From Oceanimonas smirnovii ATCC BAA-899 (GTDB lineage: Bacteria > Pseudomonadota > Gammaproteobacteria > Enterobacterales > Aeromonadaceae): a stretch of DNA of 64,000 bases. The translations under genes were made by a program, and so were the position numbers. The notes under the pieces were generated by a model. That model did no database searches. It saw only the letters and a list, made by a program, of their open reading frames with translations, and had not been told where the DNA came from. The stretch is from assembly GCF_000381965.1 (NCBI RefSeq), contig NZ_KB908466.1:38447-102446 (forward strand), read 5' to 3'. This document shows, one piece after another, positions 36,283 through 45,136 of this stretch (the stretch's first letter is position 1; each line of letters begins with the position of its first letter).

Positions 36283-36946
36283 GGCTCTCCTGTTGCTTGT
36301 CGCGCAGGCGGCGCGCCTCTTCCATCATTTCCTGTGCCCGTTTGCTGGGGCTGCCATCGGCTTTGGCCGGCGCCGCCGCTTGCTGATAACCGGTTACCGG
36401 CGCCGTTGGATCGCGGCGCAGGGCACGGCGATTTTTCAGCTGGCGCACAAAACGCAGCATCCACTGATGCTGATTTTCAAATACTTCCGGCCGGCCCAGC
36501 CAGTAGGCAATGAACTCGCCCAATTCGGTTTCATCAAAATGGCTGTCGAGCAGACCACACAAGCGGGCCAGGCTGTCCAGCTGTTCATCGGGCCGCCATT
36601 CGGGATACATGGCAAACTGACGGGCAGGCAGGGGAGCCAGCCCTTGCAGATTTTTTAATGCCAGCCTAAAGCGGGCACCATGATAATTCTGCGGATGAGT
36701 GCGCTCCGTCAGACTCAGCAGTCCGGCTTGCTGCAGCTCGTCTATCAGGGCGGTCAGTTCAGCGGGAGTAACCCGGTAGCGGTAGTCACCTTTTCCCTGC
36801 ACAGCCAGTGCCCGGCCCAGCTCAGGGTAATCCAGCGGTTGGGTCAAGTCGGCTCTGGCCTGATATCTGAGGTACAACAGATAAAGGCTGCGGGCGGGGT
36901 GCGACAGTTTTGAAGAGGTCAGCGCCTGATATTCTGCGGGAGTCAT
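36263..36946 (-). CDS. DnaT-like primosomal protein
   Basis: A 227-aa protein whose C-terminal half matches the DnaT ssDNA-binding domain: FAMYPEWRPD at 111-120 (E. coli FAMYPDWQPD), then ELGEFIAYW (141-149) and HQWMLRFVRQLKNR. The N-terminal 100 residues look like a winged-helix module (YPELGRALAVQGKGDYRYRVTPAELTALIDELQQAGLLSL), longer than the E. coli N-domain. In E. coli DnaT works in PriA-dependent replication restart with DnaC. The start is uncertain: ATG 36946 is chosen, and 36976 or further upstream is possible. It overlaps the dnaC-like gene and is divergent from the rssB homologue. Confidence 0.78.
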   Translation of the reverse strand: MTPAEYQALTSSKLSHPARSLYLLYLRYQARADLTQPLDYPELGRALAVQGKGDYRYRVTPAELTALIDELQQAGLLSLTERTHPQNYHGARFRLALKNLQGLAPLPARQFAMYPEWRPDEQLDSLARLCGLLDSHFDETELGEFIAYWLGRPEVFENQHQWMLRFVRQLKNRRALRRDPTAPVTGYQQAAAPAKADGSPSKRAQEMMEEARRLRDKQQESHDEENT

Positions 36947-37072
36947 GGTGCCTGAATGCTGAAATGGTGTGGGCATTATCCAATAAAGTGCCGGCAGAAT
37001 ACAGCCATGCCCTGCTGCCGGGTGAAAATCAGCTAGGCTCAATTTAAGTATGACTATCCTGCGGAACCATCC

Positions 37073-38053
37073 ATGTATATTAGACACTCAAACATTTTGC
37101 TAATAGATGACGACAGCCTGTTCCGCCGGCAATTACTGGCATGGCTGGAGTTGTGGGGGGCTCAGGTTCAGGAAACTGACAGTGCTGACGAAGCCCTGCT
37201 GCTGGCAGCGAAAAAACCGCCTGATCTGGTGCTGGGTAACCTGATGATGCAAACCGCCCGGTCTGTTGCTGTACTGAGCGTTTTTCGCCGGCAGTTTCCT
37301 GCTTTGCCTTTTGTGGTGACATCCAGTGCCAGCAATATGGCCGAGGTGGCAGCGGCATTGCGTGCCGGGGCTGTGGATTACCTGATAAAGCCGGTTAGTG
37401 ACTGGATTGGTCTTAAACACCGGCTGGCAGCCAGTTTGCTGCCTTCCGGTTATCGCACTCAGCAGGAGCTGGCGGAGTTTCACTCCCACCTGGCTTTTTT
37501 CCGGCGTCAGGACATGGCCGCCTCTCGTCTGTTGCGGGATCTGGTCATGTCAGGAGACAGGCAGCTGGGCAGCTGGCGGCTTAGTCTGAAACACAGCACC
37601 CCCTGGGTGCTGACCCAGTCGGTGCGACTTGAGCAGGATTTGCTGTTACTGGTGGCCGAGTTTGATCCGCTGCACCCGGATACCCCCATGTTGATGGTGC
37701 TGGTGGCGTTTTTGCTGAATGAGCCATTGCGGCGCTTCAGGCAAGGACAAGACAGTCTGTTGAACCATCCTGCGCGTACTCTCGAATATATCAATCAGCA
37801 GCTCTATGAAGCCGGACTTAACGCCAGAGTAAGCCTGATGTTGCTGCGGCTGAACGCTGACAACAACATGGTGGAGGTGGCCAATGGTGGCATGACGGGA
37901 TGCGACTGGCTATGCAGCTGTAATGCCGGGCCTCTGGGGCAAGCCCTGTTCAGAGCCAGCCCCAGGCGGCAACCCTGTCGTTTTCCATTACAGCTGCAGC
38001 TTTGCGGCAGCCATGGCGGGCGCATTGAACTGACCGCCAGCCGCGAAGCATGA
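37073..38053 (+). CDS. rssB: RssB-like response regulator with Asn at the phosphorylation site
   Basis: RssB is the adaptor that delivers sigma-S (RpoS) to ClpXP; it has a receiver domain and a degenerate PP2C domain. The 326-aa protein (E. coli 337) shares ILLIDDDSLFRRQLLAWLELWGA, SADEALLLAAKKPPDLVL, NMAEVAAALRAGAVDYLIKPVSDW and a C-terminal PP2C-like region (about 150-320). The position next to galU is that of E. coli rssB. The acidic pocket (D11-D13) and K106 are present, but the phosphoacceptor is N56 (DLVLGNLMM; codon AAC 37238-37240) instead of Asp. It is divergent from the dnaT-like gene and abuts galU tail to tail. Confidence 0.83.
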   Translation: MYIRHSNILLIDDDSLFRRQLLAWLELWGAQVQETDSADEALLLAAKKPPDLVLGNLMMQTARSVAVLSVFRRQFPALPFVVTSSASNMAEVAAALRAGAVDYLIKPVSDWIGLKHRLAASLLPSGYRTQQELAEFHSHLAFFRRQDMAASRLLRDLVMSGDRQLGSWRLSLKHSTPWVLTQSVRLEQDLLLLVAEFDPLHPDTPMLMVLVAFLLNEPLRRFRQGQDSLLNHPARTLEYINQQLYEAGLNARVSLMLLRLNADNNMVEVANGGMTGCDWLCSCNAGPLGQALFRASPRRQPCRFPLQLQLCGSHGGRIELTASREA

Positions 38054-38956
38054 TCAGGGCTTTAGTTGTTTCAGGTAGCGGCTAAAGTCATTACCCAGCT
38101 CACTGTGGCGCAGGCCATATTCCACGTTGGCCATCAAATAACCCAGCTTGCTGCCGCAGTCGTGGCTTTTGCCGGTAATATGGTGCGCATCTACCGGCTC
38201 CCGCTCCATCAGCATGGCAATGGTATCGGTCAGCTGAACCTCATCGCCTTTGCCCAGCGGGGTTTTTTGCAGCAGTGGCCAGATGCTGGCGGGCAGCACA
38301 TAGCGGCCCACCACCGATAAATTGGACGGCGCTTCATTCCGGGCCGGCTTTTCCACCATGGCAGTAATGGGAGCAGACTCGCCCTGAGCCAGGCTGTTGT
38401 CACCCAGATCTACAATCCCGAACTGGTCCACCAGCTCCTGTGCCACCGGCTCTACCAGGATCTGGCTGTGGCCGGTTTCGGCAAAGGCGCTGATCATGGC
38501 GGCCAGGTTGTCTTTGCCCAGGTCACAGGCAGCGTCGTCAATCAGCACATCGGGCAGCAAAATGGCAAAGGGGGCATCGCCTACCAGTGGTCTGGCGCAT
38601 AAAATCGCGTGTCCCAGACCGCGGGCTTCACCCTGACGCACATGCATAATGGTGACATCGGGCGGACAGATTTTCTGAACTTCATTCAGTAGCTGGCGCT
38701 TGACCCGCTTCTCCAGCGTCGCCTCCAGTTCAAAACTGGTATCAAAGTGGTTTTCAATCGAGTTTTTACTGGCATGAGTGACCAGCACAATTTCCTTGAT
38801 GCCTGCCTGCACGGCCTCATTCACTACATACTGAATAAGCGGCTTGTCGACCACAGGCAGCATTTCTTTGGGAATGGCCTTGGTGGCGGGCAGCATGCGG
38901 GTGCCCAGACCGGCAACGGGGATCACGGCTTTACGAATGGAGGCTTGATGTGACAT
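38054..38956 (-). CDS. galU: UTP-glucose-1-phosphate uridylyltransferase
   Basis: GalU makes UDP-glucose for envelope polysaccharides and galactose metabolism. The 300-aa protein (E. coli 302) has the nucleotidyltransferase loop [61 protein letters not shown] and the metal/substrate segment [20 protein letters not shown]. Its stop is directly adjacent to the rssB stop, the convergent arrangement. Confidence 0.96.
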   Translation of the reverse strand: MSHQASIRKAVIPVAGLGTRMLPATKAIPKEMLPVVDKPLIQYVVNEAVQAGIKEIVLVTHASKNSIENHFDTSFELEATLEKRVKRQLLNEVQKICPPDVTIMHVRQGEARGLGHAILCARPLVGDAPFAILLPDVLIDDAACDLGKDNLAAMISAFAETGHSQILVEPVAQELVDQFGIVDLGDNSLAQGESAPITAMVEKPARNEAPSNLSVVGRYVLPASIWPLLQKTPLGKGDEVQLTDTIAMLMEREPVDAHHITGKSHDCGSKLGYLMANVEYGLRHSELGNDFSRYLKQLKP

Positions 38957-39054
38957 TAAAAAACCAGTGGCTTGTAAAAAGGAGGATTATCATAACCAAA
39001 GCTGCCCCGAACGACCATGGGCCAAACGGGGCAGAAGAGGATACAGAGTGCGCA

Positions 39055-39348
39055 TTAATTGCTTAGCAAGTGACGGTTTTTTTCTACCGTTGCCTCACCA
39101 ATCCCCCTTACCTGCATCAGATCGTCAACGGATTTAAAGGGGCCGTTTTCATTCCGATACTGCACGATGGCATCTGCCTTTGCCGGCCCGACGCCAGACA
39201 ATTGGGCCAGTTGATCGGCATTGGCAGTATTGATGTTAATGCTGGTAACCACCGCACTTTGTGCTTCTGCGTTTTCCTCGTTGGCAAACGCCGGTGCACC
39301 GGTGGCTATCAGCAATGACAGCAAAACAGGGGTAAGCAGTTTTTTCAT
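39055..39348 (-). CDS. ComEA-type helix-hairpin-helix protein (YbaV-like)
   Basis: A 97-aa exported protein with a signal peptide (MKKLLTPVLLSLLIATGAPAFA, cut near residue 22) and a tandem helix-hairpin-helix DNA-binding module (ININTANADQLAQLSGVGPAKADAIVQYRNENGPFKSVDDLMQVRGIGEATVEKNR). Such proteins bind DNA in the periplasm; ComEA proper is a natural-transformation factor, but short versions such as YbaV are widespread with no proven role. It appears to be a single gene. Confidence 0.87.
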   Translation of the reverse strand: MKKLLTPVLLSLLIATGAPAFANEENAEAQSAVVTSININTANADQLAQLSGVGPAKADAIVQYRNENGPFKSVDDLMQVRGIGEATVEKNRHLLSN

Positions 39349-39455
39349 GCCGTGTCTCCTTCTTTACATTGATATTCAGATAACTCCCGCACTGCAGGGG
39401 CATCTAAAGGGTTGGCCAGGAGACCGGTTAAAGCAAATTTTTGATGAAAAATTAA

Positions 39456-39755
39456 TCAGGGAAGCACTTTCTTGAAAGGTTTAACAATCACATTGGCATA
39501 GACACCAGCAGCCACGTAAGGATCGGCATCAGCCCAGGTTTGTGCTGCCTCCAGTGAGTCGAACTCGGCAATCACGGTACTGCCGGTAAAGCCGGCATCG
39601 GCCGGGTCATCTGCATCGATAGCCGGGTTGGGACCGGCCACCAGCAGGCGGCCTTCGTCTGCCAGTGCCTGCAGGCGGGCCAGGTGGGCGGGGCGGGCTT
39701 CCTTGCGCAGGGGCAGGCTGTTGGCGTTATCTTCACTAAAAATTACATACCACAT
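39456..39755 (-). CDS. yciI: YciI family protein
   Basis: A 99-aa dimeric alpha-beta barrel protein (E. coli YciI 98 aa) with [31 protein letters not shown] and the [35 protein letters not shown] end. The conserved His-Asp pair (AHLARL, ADADPY) suggests an enzyme, but none is proven. It lies 21 bases after yciB on the same strand; in E. coli yciA and tonB intervene. Confidence 0.92.
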   Translation of the reverse strand: MWYVIFSEDNANSLPLRKEARPAHLARLQALADEGRLLVAGPNPAIDADDPADAGFTGSTVIAEFDSLEAAQTWADADPYVAAGVYANVIVKPFKKVLP

Positions 39756-39776
39756 TTTGTTTTTCCTTAATCGGTA

Positions 39777-40316
39777 TTATTTGGTGGATTGTGCCGGTTG
39801 CTGGCGATAAAGATAAAGTACGGTGGCCAGAGTAAACAGCAGGGTCATGCCAAGCAGGCCAAACACCTTGAAATTCACCCACCAGGCTTCGGGCAGACTG
39901 AACGCCACATACACATTGAGCGCACCACAAAAGGCAAAAAAACCGGCCCAGGCGAGATTTGCCTTGTCCCAGACGGCATCGGGCAGCGTCAGCTCCTTGC
40001 CCAGCATCTGCTGAATGAGATTTTTGCCAAAGCCGTAGCGGCTGACCAGCAGGCCCAGGGCAAACAAACCGTTCACTGCCGTAACCTTCCATTTGATAAA
40101 GGCATCGTCATGAAAAAACAACGTCATGCCGCCAAAACCCAGCACCAGCACCAGAGTAACAAGGTGCATTTTTTCCAGGGTTTTATGGCGAACCCACTGC
40201 ACCAGCATCTGCACACAGGTAGCGGCCATCAGAGCACCGGTAGCGGCATAGATATCTACGGTTTTGTACACCACAAAAAAAATGATGAGGGGAATAAACT
40301 CGGCAAATTGCTTCAT
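39777..40316 (-). CDS. yciB: Inner-membrane septation protein YciB (IspZ family)
   Basis: YciB is a polytopic inner-membrane protein linked to cell-envelope and septum synthesis. The 179-aa protein is the same length as in E. coli, starts MKQFAEFIPLIIFFVVYKT and has about five membrane segments with the conserved FNGLFALGL-type loop and DKANLAWAGFFAFCGALNVYVAF. It is probably co-transcribed with yciI. Confidence 0.92.
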   Translation of the reverse strand: MKQFAEFIPLIIFFVVYKTVDIYAATGALMAATCVQMLVQWVRHKTLEKMHLVTLVLVLGFGGMTLFFHDDAFIKWKVTAVNGLFALGLLVSRYGFGKNLIQQMLGKELTLPDAVWDKANLAWAGFFAFCGALNVYVAFSLPEAWWVNFKVFGLLGMTLLFTLATVLYLYRQQPAQSTK

Positions 40317-40386
40317 CGTTGTTACCTGTTGGGGCTAGTGTTGCAAGTTTACCCGCCATGCCGGCAGCGGGTAAAGTAAAGGGCGC

Positions 40387-41283
40387 TCAGCAGGACGTTT
40401 CCGGTGTCTGAAACTGCCGCACTTGCTGCCGCTGTTTACGGCGATCAATAGCACTTTTCACTACCATGGCCAGCAGCACAATGGCTCCGCCCAGCAAGCC
40501 CAGGTTGCCTGGCCGCTCGCTTAAGAATAGCCACACCAGCAGGGTACCGAACACGGTTTCCAGCAGCATCAGCAGGCTCACTTCCGCCGAGGGCAGATAG
40601 AGCGGCCCGCGTTGTATCAGCGTAAAGCCAATGGGCAGTAATATCAGGCACAGTAATATCAGCCAGCCCATGTCAACGGCTCCGGGTAGCATGACCCGGC
40701 CGCTCCAGGCAAAGGTCAGTAAAAAGGTGAACAGGCCGCTGAGCGCCAGCATGGGACTCATGTCTGTGCCGGGTTTACTGCGGGCCAGAGTCAGGTTGCC
40801 GGCCAGCCCGACGGCGGCCATCAGTGCCAGCAGGTTGCCGGTGGTGGAGCCGGATCCGGCATCGTCCAGCACAATCAGACTGATGCCAAACAGGCAGGCG
40901 ATAATGGCCAGCCAGGTGTGCAGCGGCAGTCGTTCACCTAAAAATACCCGGCTCAGCAGGGCAGCAATCAGCGGTGAGCTGGCCAGGATCACCAGCACAT
41001 TGCCGGCCTTGGTAAAATGATTGCCCAGCACAAAGCCCAGGGTACTGAAGGTAAACAGCAAGGCGCAGCCCAGGCCGGTCTTGCCACAGGCCAGATAGGC
41101 GCGAAACCAGTGGCGGCGGTAGCGTGCCACTACAATCAGCCAGAAGCCGATGATATTCAGCAGCCCCCGCCACAACACCAGCTGCTCCGGCGGTATATCA
41201 ATCAGCCGCAGCAGCAGGGCATCGGGAGAGATAATTAACACGCCAAGGGCGGTGAGCAAAAATCCTTTCTGTCGTGCGTCCAT
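40387..41283 (-). CDS. EamA/DMT-family transporter
   Basis: A 298-aa integral membrane protein with about ten hydrophobic segments in two EamA repeats (roughly 5-135 and 150-280). Family marks include LLRLIDIPPEQLVLWRGL, the FTKAGNVLVILASSPLIAALLSRVFLGERLPLHTWLAI exchange segment and the second-repeat LLETVFGTLLVWLFLSERPG. The exported substrate is unknown. It lies 46 bases downstream of rbsR on the same strand and may receive read-through from the rbs operon. Confidence 0.87.
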   Translation of the reverse strand: MDARQKGFLLTALGVLIISPDALLLRLIDIPPEQLVLWRGLLNIIGFWLIVVARYRRHWFRAYLACGKTGLGCALLFTFSTLGFVLGNHFTKAGNVLVILASSPLIAALLSRVFLGERLPLHTWLAIIACLFGISLIVLDDAGSGSTTGNLLALMAAVGLAGNLTLARSKPGTDMSPMLALSGLFTFLLTFAWSGRVMLPGAVDMGWLILLCLILLPIGFTLIQRGPLYLPSAEVSLLMLLETVFGTLLVWLFLSERPGNLGLLGGAIVLLAMVVKSAIDRRKQRQQVRQFQTPETSC

Positions 41284-41329
41284 CGTTCACCAGTTTAACG
41301 GCAAAACCCAGAGGCTAACGCTACGGGGA

Positions 41330-42334
41330 TTAAATGGCCAGTCTGGCAGTACTTTCCCGTGCAACCAGAGCTGGTGCCAGGGGCAGTACCCGTCTGGGCA
41401 CCTCGGGATGATGAATGCGTTCCAGCAGTGTATCTACCGCCAGTGCACCAAGGGCAGCTTTGGGCTGCTCTATGCTGCTGAGCCGGGGTACCAGAAAGCC
41501 GGCCAGTTCAATATTGTCATAACCGATCACCGACATGTGTTCCGGCACCCTGATACCGGCATCGGCCAGCGCCCGCAGGGCACCGGCAGCCATCATGTCG
41601 TTGCAGGCAAAAATGGCGCTGGGGCGGTTGGCTTGCTGCAGAATACGTCCCATGGCCTGCTCACCGCCTTCCAGCTCAAAACCACCCTGCTGAACCCAGT
41701 CGGGGTTAACAGCCAGGCCGGCTGCGGCCATGGCGGCATAAAAGCCGGCCAGTCGTTCATCACTGGCACGCTGACCGGACGGGCCAGTGATGCAGCCAAT
41801 GTGGCGATGGCCCAGTGCCAGCAAGTGTTCGGTAGCCAGCCGGCCGCCTTCGTGACCCGAGTCTTTGATTAAGTCGGCATTCAGTTGTGCCGGCCCCCAG
41901 TCTGCCATCACCATGGGCATGCCGGCGCGATGTTCAAAGGCGCTCTCATCCGGGCTTGCCTGAGTACACATCACTATTATGCCGTCTACCCGTTTTTGCT
42001 GCAGCATATCGAGGCCGGCCTGCAGGCGGCTGACATCACCGCCAGTGTTGCACAGCACCAGACTGTAGCCCAGCTCATAGCAGCGCTGCTCCACACCCTG
42101 TACCACTTCGGCGAAAAACGGGTTGGTGCTGGACGTGACCAGCATGCCCAGTGTGCGGGTATGATTGACTTTAAGACTGCGCGCCAGTGCCGAAGGCGTA
42201 TAGTGCAGCTCATGAATGGCCTGCTGCACCCGCTGCGTGATTTCTGTACTGACAAAACGGGTTTTATTCAGCACGTGGCTGACAGTGGAAGTAGACACCT
42301 GTGCCCGTTTGGCCACGTCCTTGATGGTGGCCAT
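41330..42334 (-). CDS. rbsR: Ribose operon repressor (LacI family)
   Basis: RbsR represses the rbs operon in the absence of ribose. The 334-aa protein has the LacI HTH and hinge (ATIKDVAKRAQVSTSTVSHVLNKTRFVS, residues 2-29) and a periplasmic-binding-protein-like effector domain with MVTSSTNPFFAEVVQGVEQRCYELGYSLVLCNTGGD. It is the last gene of rbsDACBKR, 3 bases after rbsK, as in E. coli. Confidence 0.94.
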   Translation of the reverse strand: MATIKDVAKRAQVSTSTVSHVLNKTRFVSTEITQRVQQAIHELHYTPSALARSLKVNHTRTLGMLVTSSTNPFFAEVVQGVEQRCYELGYSLVLCNTGGDVSRLQAGLDMLQQKRVDGIIVMCTQASPDESAFEHRAGMPMVMADWGPAQLNADLIKDSGHEGGRLATEHLLALGHRHIGCITGPSGQRASDERLAGFYAAMAAAGLAVNPDWVQQGGFELEGGEQAMGRILQQANRPSAIFACNDMMAAGALRALADAGIRVPEHMSVIGYDNIELAGFLVPRLSSIEQPKAALGALAVDTLLERIHHPEVPRRVLPLAPALVARESTARLAI

Positions 42335-42337
42335 TAA

Positions 42338-43246
42338 TTACTGCTCCAGCATGGCGTCGATGTCGGCCTTGTAAGGAATGGAGGTCTGAGCGCCGGGGCG
42401 GGTCACGGAAATGGCCGCGGCGGCCTGGGCAAAGCGGACTGCCTCGGGCAGCGGCAGCCGCTGCTGCAGCGCGGCCATCAGGGCACCATTAAAGGTATCG
42501 CCGGCGGCAGTGGTATCCACAGCCTTGACGGCAAAACCGGGAATGCGCCGGCCATGGCCCTGCTCACTCAGCCAGACGCCGCGGGCCCCCAGCGTAATCA
42601 TCACGGTGGCAATGCCCCGGTCGTGCAGCGCCCTGGCGGCGGCCCCGGCACCTGCCTCGTCGCTGACCGCTATGCCAGTGAGGCGCTCGGCTTCGGTTTC
42701 GTTGGGGGTAATGATGTCTACCAGGTTCAGCAGCTCGTCAGGCAGTGCCTGAGCGGGGGCAGGGTTAAGAATCACCTGCGCACCCTGGTCGCGGGCGGTT
42801 TTGGCTGCGGCCAGATTGGTTTCCAGCGGAATTTCCAGCTGCAACAATAGTTGCCGGCAGTGCAGGGCGCTGCTGTGGCGTTGCAGCTGTGCTGGAGTCA
42901 GTCCGGCATTGGCACCGGGAGCCAGGGCAATGGTATTTTCACCATTGTTGTTAACCTGAATAAGGGCAACGCCTGTGTTGACACCCGTTATGGTATCTAT
43001 GGCCGTTATGTCTATGCCATCCTCAGCAAAGCCCTGTATCAGGCTGGCAGCGAGGGCATCCTCGCCCACACAGGCCACCAGCCGGGTGCGGGCACCCGCT
43101 CTGGCGGCAGCAACCGCCTGGTTGGCTCCTTTGCCGCCGGGCACAATGCGATAGTCACTGCCGGTGAGCGTTTCCCCGGGGCGGGGAAACTCGGGCAGGC
43201 GGATCACATGATCGATATTAATACTGCCGGTTACGGTTAACGTCAT
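42338..43246 (-). CDS. rbsK: Ribokinase
   Basis: RbsK phosphorylates ribose to ribose 5-phosphate. The 302-aa PfkB-family protein has the substrate motif GGKGANQAVAAARAGA and the catalytic Asp in DTTAAGDTFNGALMAAL (C-terminal third), with the ATP loop MITLGARGVWL. It lies between rbsB and rbsR. Its product feeds rpiA and PRPP synthesis. Confidence 0.95.
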   Translation of the reverse strand: MTLTVTGSINIDHVIRLPEFPRPGETLTGSDYRIVPGGKGANQAVAAARAGARTRLVACVGEDALAASLIQGFAEDGIDITAIDTITGVNTGVALIQVNNNGENTIALAPGANAGLTPAQLQRHSSALHCRQLLLQLEIPLETNLAAAKTARDQGAQVILNPAPAQALPDELLNLVDIITPNETEAERLTGIAVSDEAGAGAAARALHDRGIATVMITLGARGVWLSEQGHGRRIPGFAVKAVDTTAAGDTFNGALMAALQQRLPLPEAVRFAQAAAAISVTRPGAQTSIPYKADIDAMLEQ

Positions 43247-43262
43247 GATATCAGTTCCTGAA

Positions 43263-44144
43263 TTACTTGCTGATCACCTGCAGTGGCACCGGAATATGGT
43301 CGGCCACGGTATCGCCTTTCAGTATTTTGTCGGCGGTTTCAATTGCAATGGCACCAATTTCACCAGGCTGCTGAGCAATGGTCGCTGCCAGCCGGCCGCC
43401 CTGCACGGCCTTGATGCCGTCTTCGGTGCCGTCAAAGCCTACAATCAGCACGTCTTGCTTGTTGGCGGCCTGCAGCGCACGCAGAGCACCCAAAGCCATT
43501 TCGTCATTCTGGGCGAATACCGCCTGTACATTCGGGTTACCGGTCAGCAGGTTTTCCATCACGTTCAGACCTTTGGTGCGGTCAAAGTCGGCAGGCTGGC
43601 TGGCCAGCAGCTGAAAGTTGTGCTCGCTGACGGCCTGAGCAAAGCCAGCCCCGCGTTCCCGGGCGGCACTGGTGCCGGCAATGCCTTCCAGCTGAATGAT
43701 TCTGGCGCTATCGCCGATTTGCCCGGCAATAAAGTCACCGGCCATTTTGCCGCCGGCCACGTTGTCGGAAGCAATATGAGAGACCACATCCCCCCGGTTG
43801 GCGGCGCGGTCCAGCGTCAGCACCGGCAGGCTGGCGCGGTTGGCCAGACGAATGGCGTTGGCCACGGCATCGGAGTCGGTGGGGTTGATCAGCAGCACTT
43901 TGGCACCGCGCACATTGAGATCTTCCACATTGGCCAGCTCTTTGGCCGGATCGTTCTGGGAGTCGAGCACAATCAGGTTATAACCCAGCTCGGCTGCCTT
44001 CTTTTCCGCCCCTTCCTTCATGGTCACAAAAAAGGGATTATTAAGAGTGGAGATCACCAGCGCCAGGGTATCCTGGGCGTAGGCACCGGCGGTCATGGTG
44101 GCGCTTACCAGGGCGGCGGACAGCAGTGTGGTCAGTTTTTTCAT
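43263..44144 (-). CDS. rbsB: Ribose ABC transporter substrate-binding protein
   Basis: RbsB is the periplasmic ribose receptor. The 293-aa precursor has a signal peptide ([23 protein letters not shown]) and a mature sequence close to E. coli Rbs[53 protein letters not shown] and [16 protein letters not shown], including ribose-contact Asn, Arg and Asp residues. It lies between rbsC and rbsK. Confidence 0.96.
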   Translation of the reverse strand: MKKLTTLLSAALVSATMTAGAYAQDTLALVISTLNNPFFVTMKEGAEKKAAELGYNLIVLDSQNDPAKELANVEDLNVRGAKVLLINPTDSDAVANAIRLANRASLPVLTLDRAANRGDVVSHIASDNVAGGKMAGDFIAGQIGDSARIIQLEGIAGTSAARERGAGFAQAVSEHNFQLLASQPADFDRTKGLNVMENLLTGNPNVQAVFAQNDEMALGALRALQAANKQDVLIVGFDGTEDGIKAVQGGRLAATIAQQPGEIGAIAIETADKILKGDTVADHIPVPLQVISK

Positions 44145-44170
44145 GATGACGTTCCTTTTCAGTGTGTGAG

Positions 44171-45136
44171 TTACTTGTTTTTGGTGTCGACCAGTACCGC
44201 CAGCAGGATCACCGATGCCTTGGCGATCATCTGATAGTAGGAGGAGACATCAAGCAGGTTCAGCGCATTGTTAAGAAAACCGATAATGAGTGCACCAATC
44301 AGGGTGCCCATAATGGCACCCCGGCCACCGGCCAGACTGGTGCCGCCCAGCACCACGGCAGCAATGGCGTCCAGCTCATAGGAGGTGCCGGCAGTAGGCT
44401 GAGCCGATGACAGCCGGCTGGTGACGATAATGGCAGCCAGCGCCGACAGCATGCCGCAGATGGCATAAACCCCCATTTTGACTCTGTCCACATTAATGCC
44501 CGACAGCCGGGCTGCCGCTTCATTACCGCCTACGGCATAAATATAGCGACCAAAGCGGGTGTGATTAAGCAGGTACCAGGCACCCAGAAACGTGATGGCC
44601 ATCAGCCATACCGGCACCGGAATACCAAATACATAACCGGTGCCAAACCAGGCAAAGAGATCGCCGGCATCAGTGAAGCCGGTGGAAATGGGGCGGCCGT
44701 CGGTATACACCATGGTTATGCCGCGCAACAGGGTCATGGTGACCAGGGTAGCAATAAAAGCCTGAACCCGGCCCTTGGCAACAATGACACCACTTACGCC
44801 CCCCAGGGCAAAACCTGCCAGCAGCACGGCCGGCAGCGTCACAAAAACAGGCAGTTCCATGGCCACCATACTGGCAGCAAATGCACCGCACAGGGCCAGC
44901 ACCGAGCCCACACTGAGATCGATGCCGGCGGTCAGGATGACCAGGGTCATGCCCACGGCAATAATGGCGTTCACCGAGGTCTGGCGCAAAATATTAAGCA
45001 TATTGTCCAGGGTGAAAAAATGCGGATTGATCAGTGATACCACCCCAATCAGCAGGATCAGGGCAATCAGCGACTTCTGGGCAATCAGCCATTCCTTGCT
45101 GAACCAGCGACGGCCGGGGTTGAGAGTGGAGTTCAT
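44171..45136 (-). CDS. rbsC: Ribose ABC transporter permease
   Basis: RbsC forms the inner-membrane channel. The 321-aa protein (E. coli 321) has 8-10 hydrophobic segments, the conserved [20 protein letters not shown] and [29 protein letters not shown] loops, and ends in [27 protein letters not shown]. It overlaps the rbsA end by 4 bases (ATGA type). Confidence 0.95.
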   Translation of the reverse strand: MNSTLNPGRRWFSKEWLIAQKSLIALILLIGVVSLINPHFFTLDNMLNILRQTSVNAIIAVGMTLVILTAGIDLSVGSVLALCGAFAASMVAMELPVFVTLPAVLLAGFALGGVSGVIVAKGRVQAFIATLVTMTLLRGITMVYTDGRPISTGFTDAGDLFAWFGTGYVFGIPVPVWLMAITFLGAWYLLNHTRFGRYIYAVGGNEAAARLSGINVDRVKMGVYAICGMLSALAAIIVTSRLSSAQPTAGTSYELDAIAAVVLGGTSLAGGRGAIMGTLIGALIIGFLNNALNLLDVSSYYQMIAKASVILLAVLVDTKNK

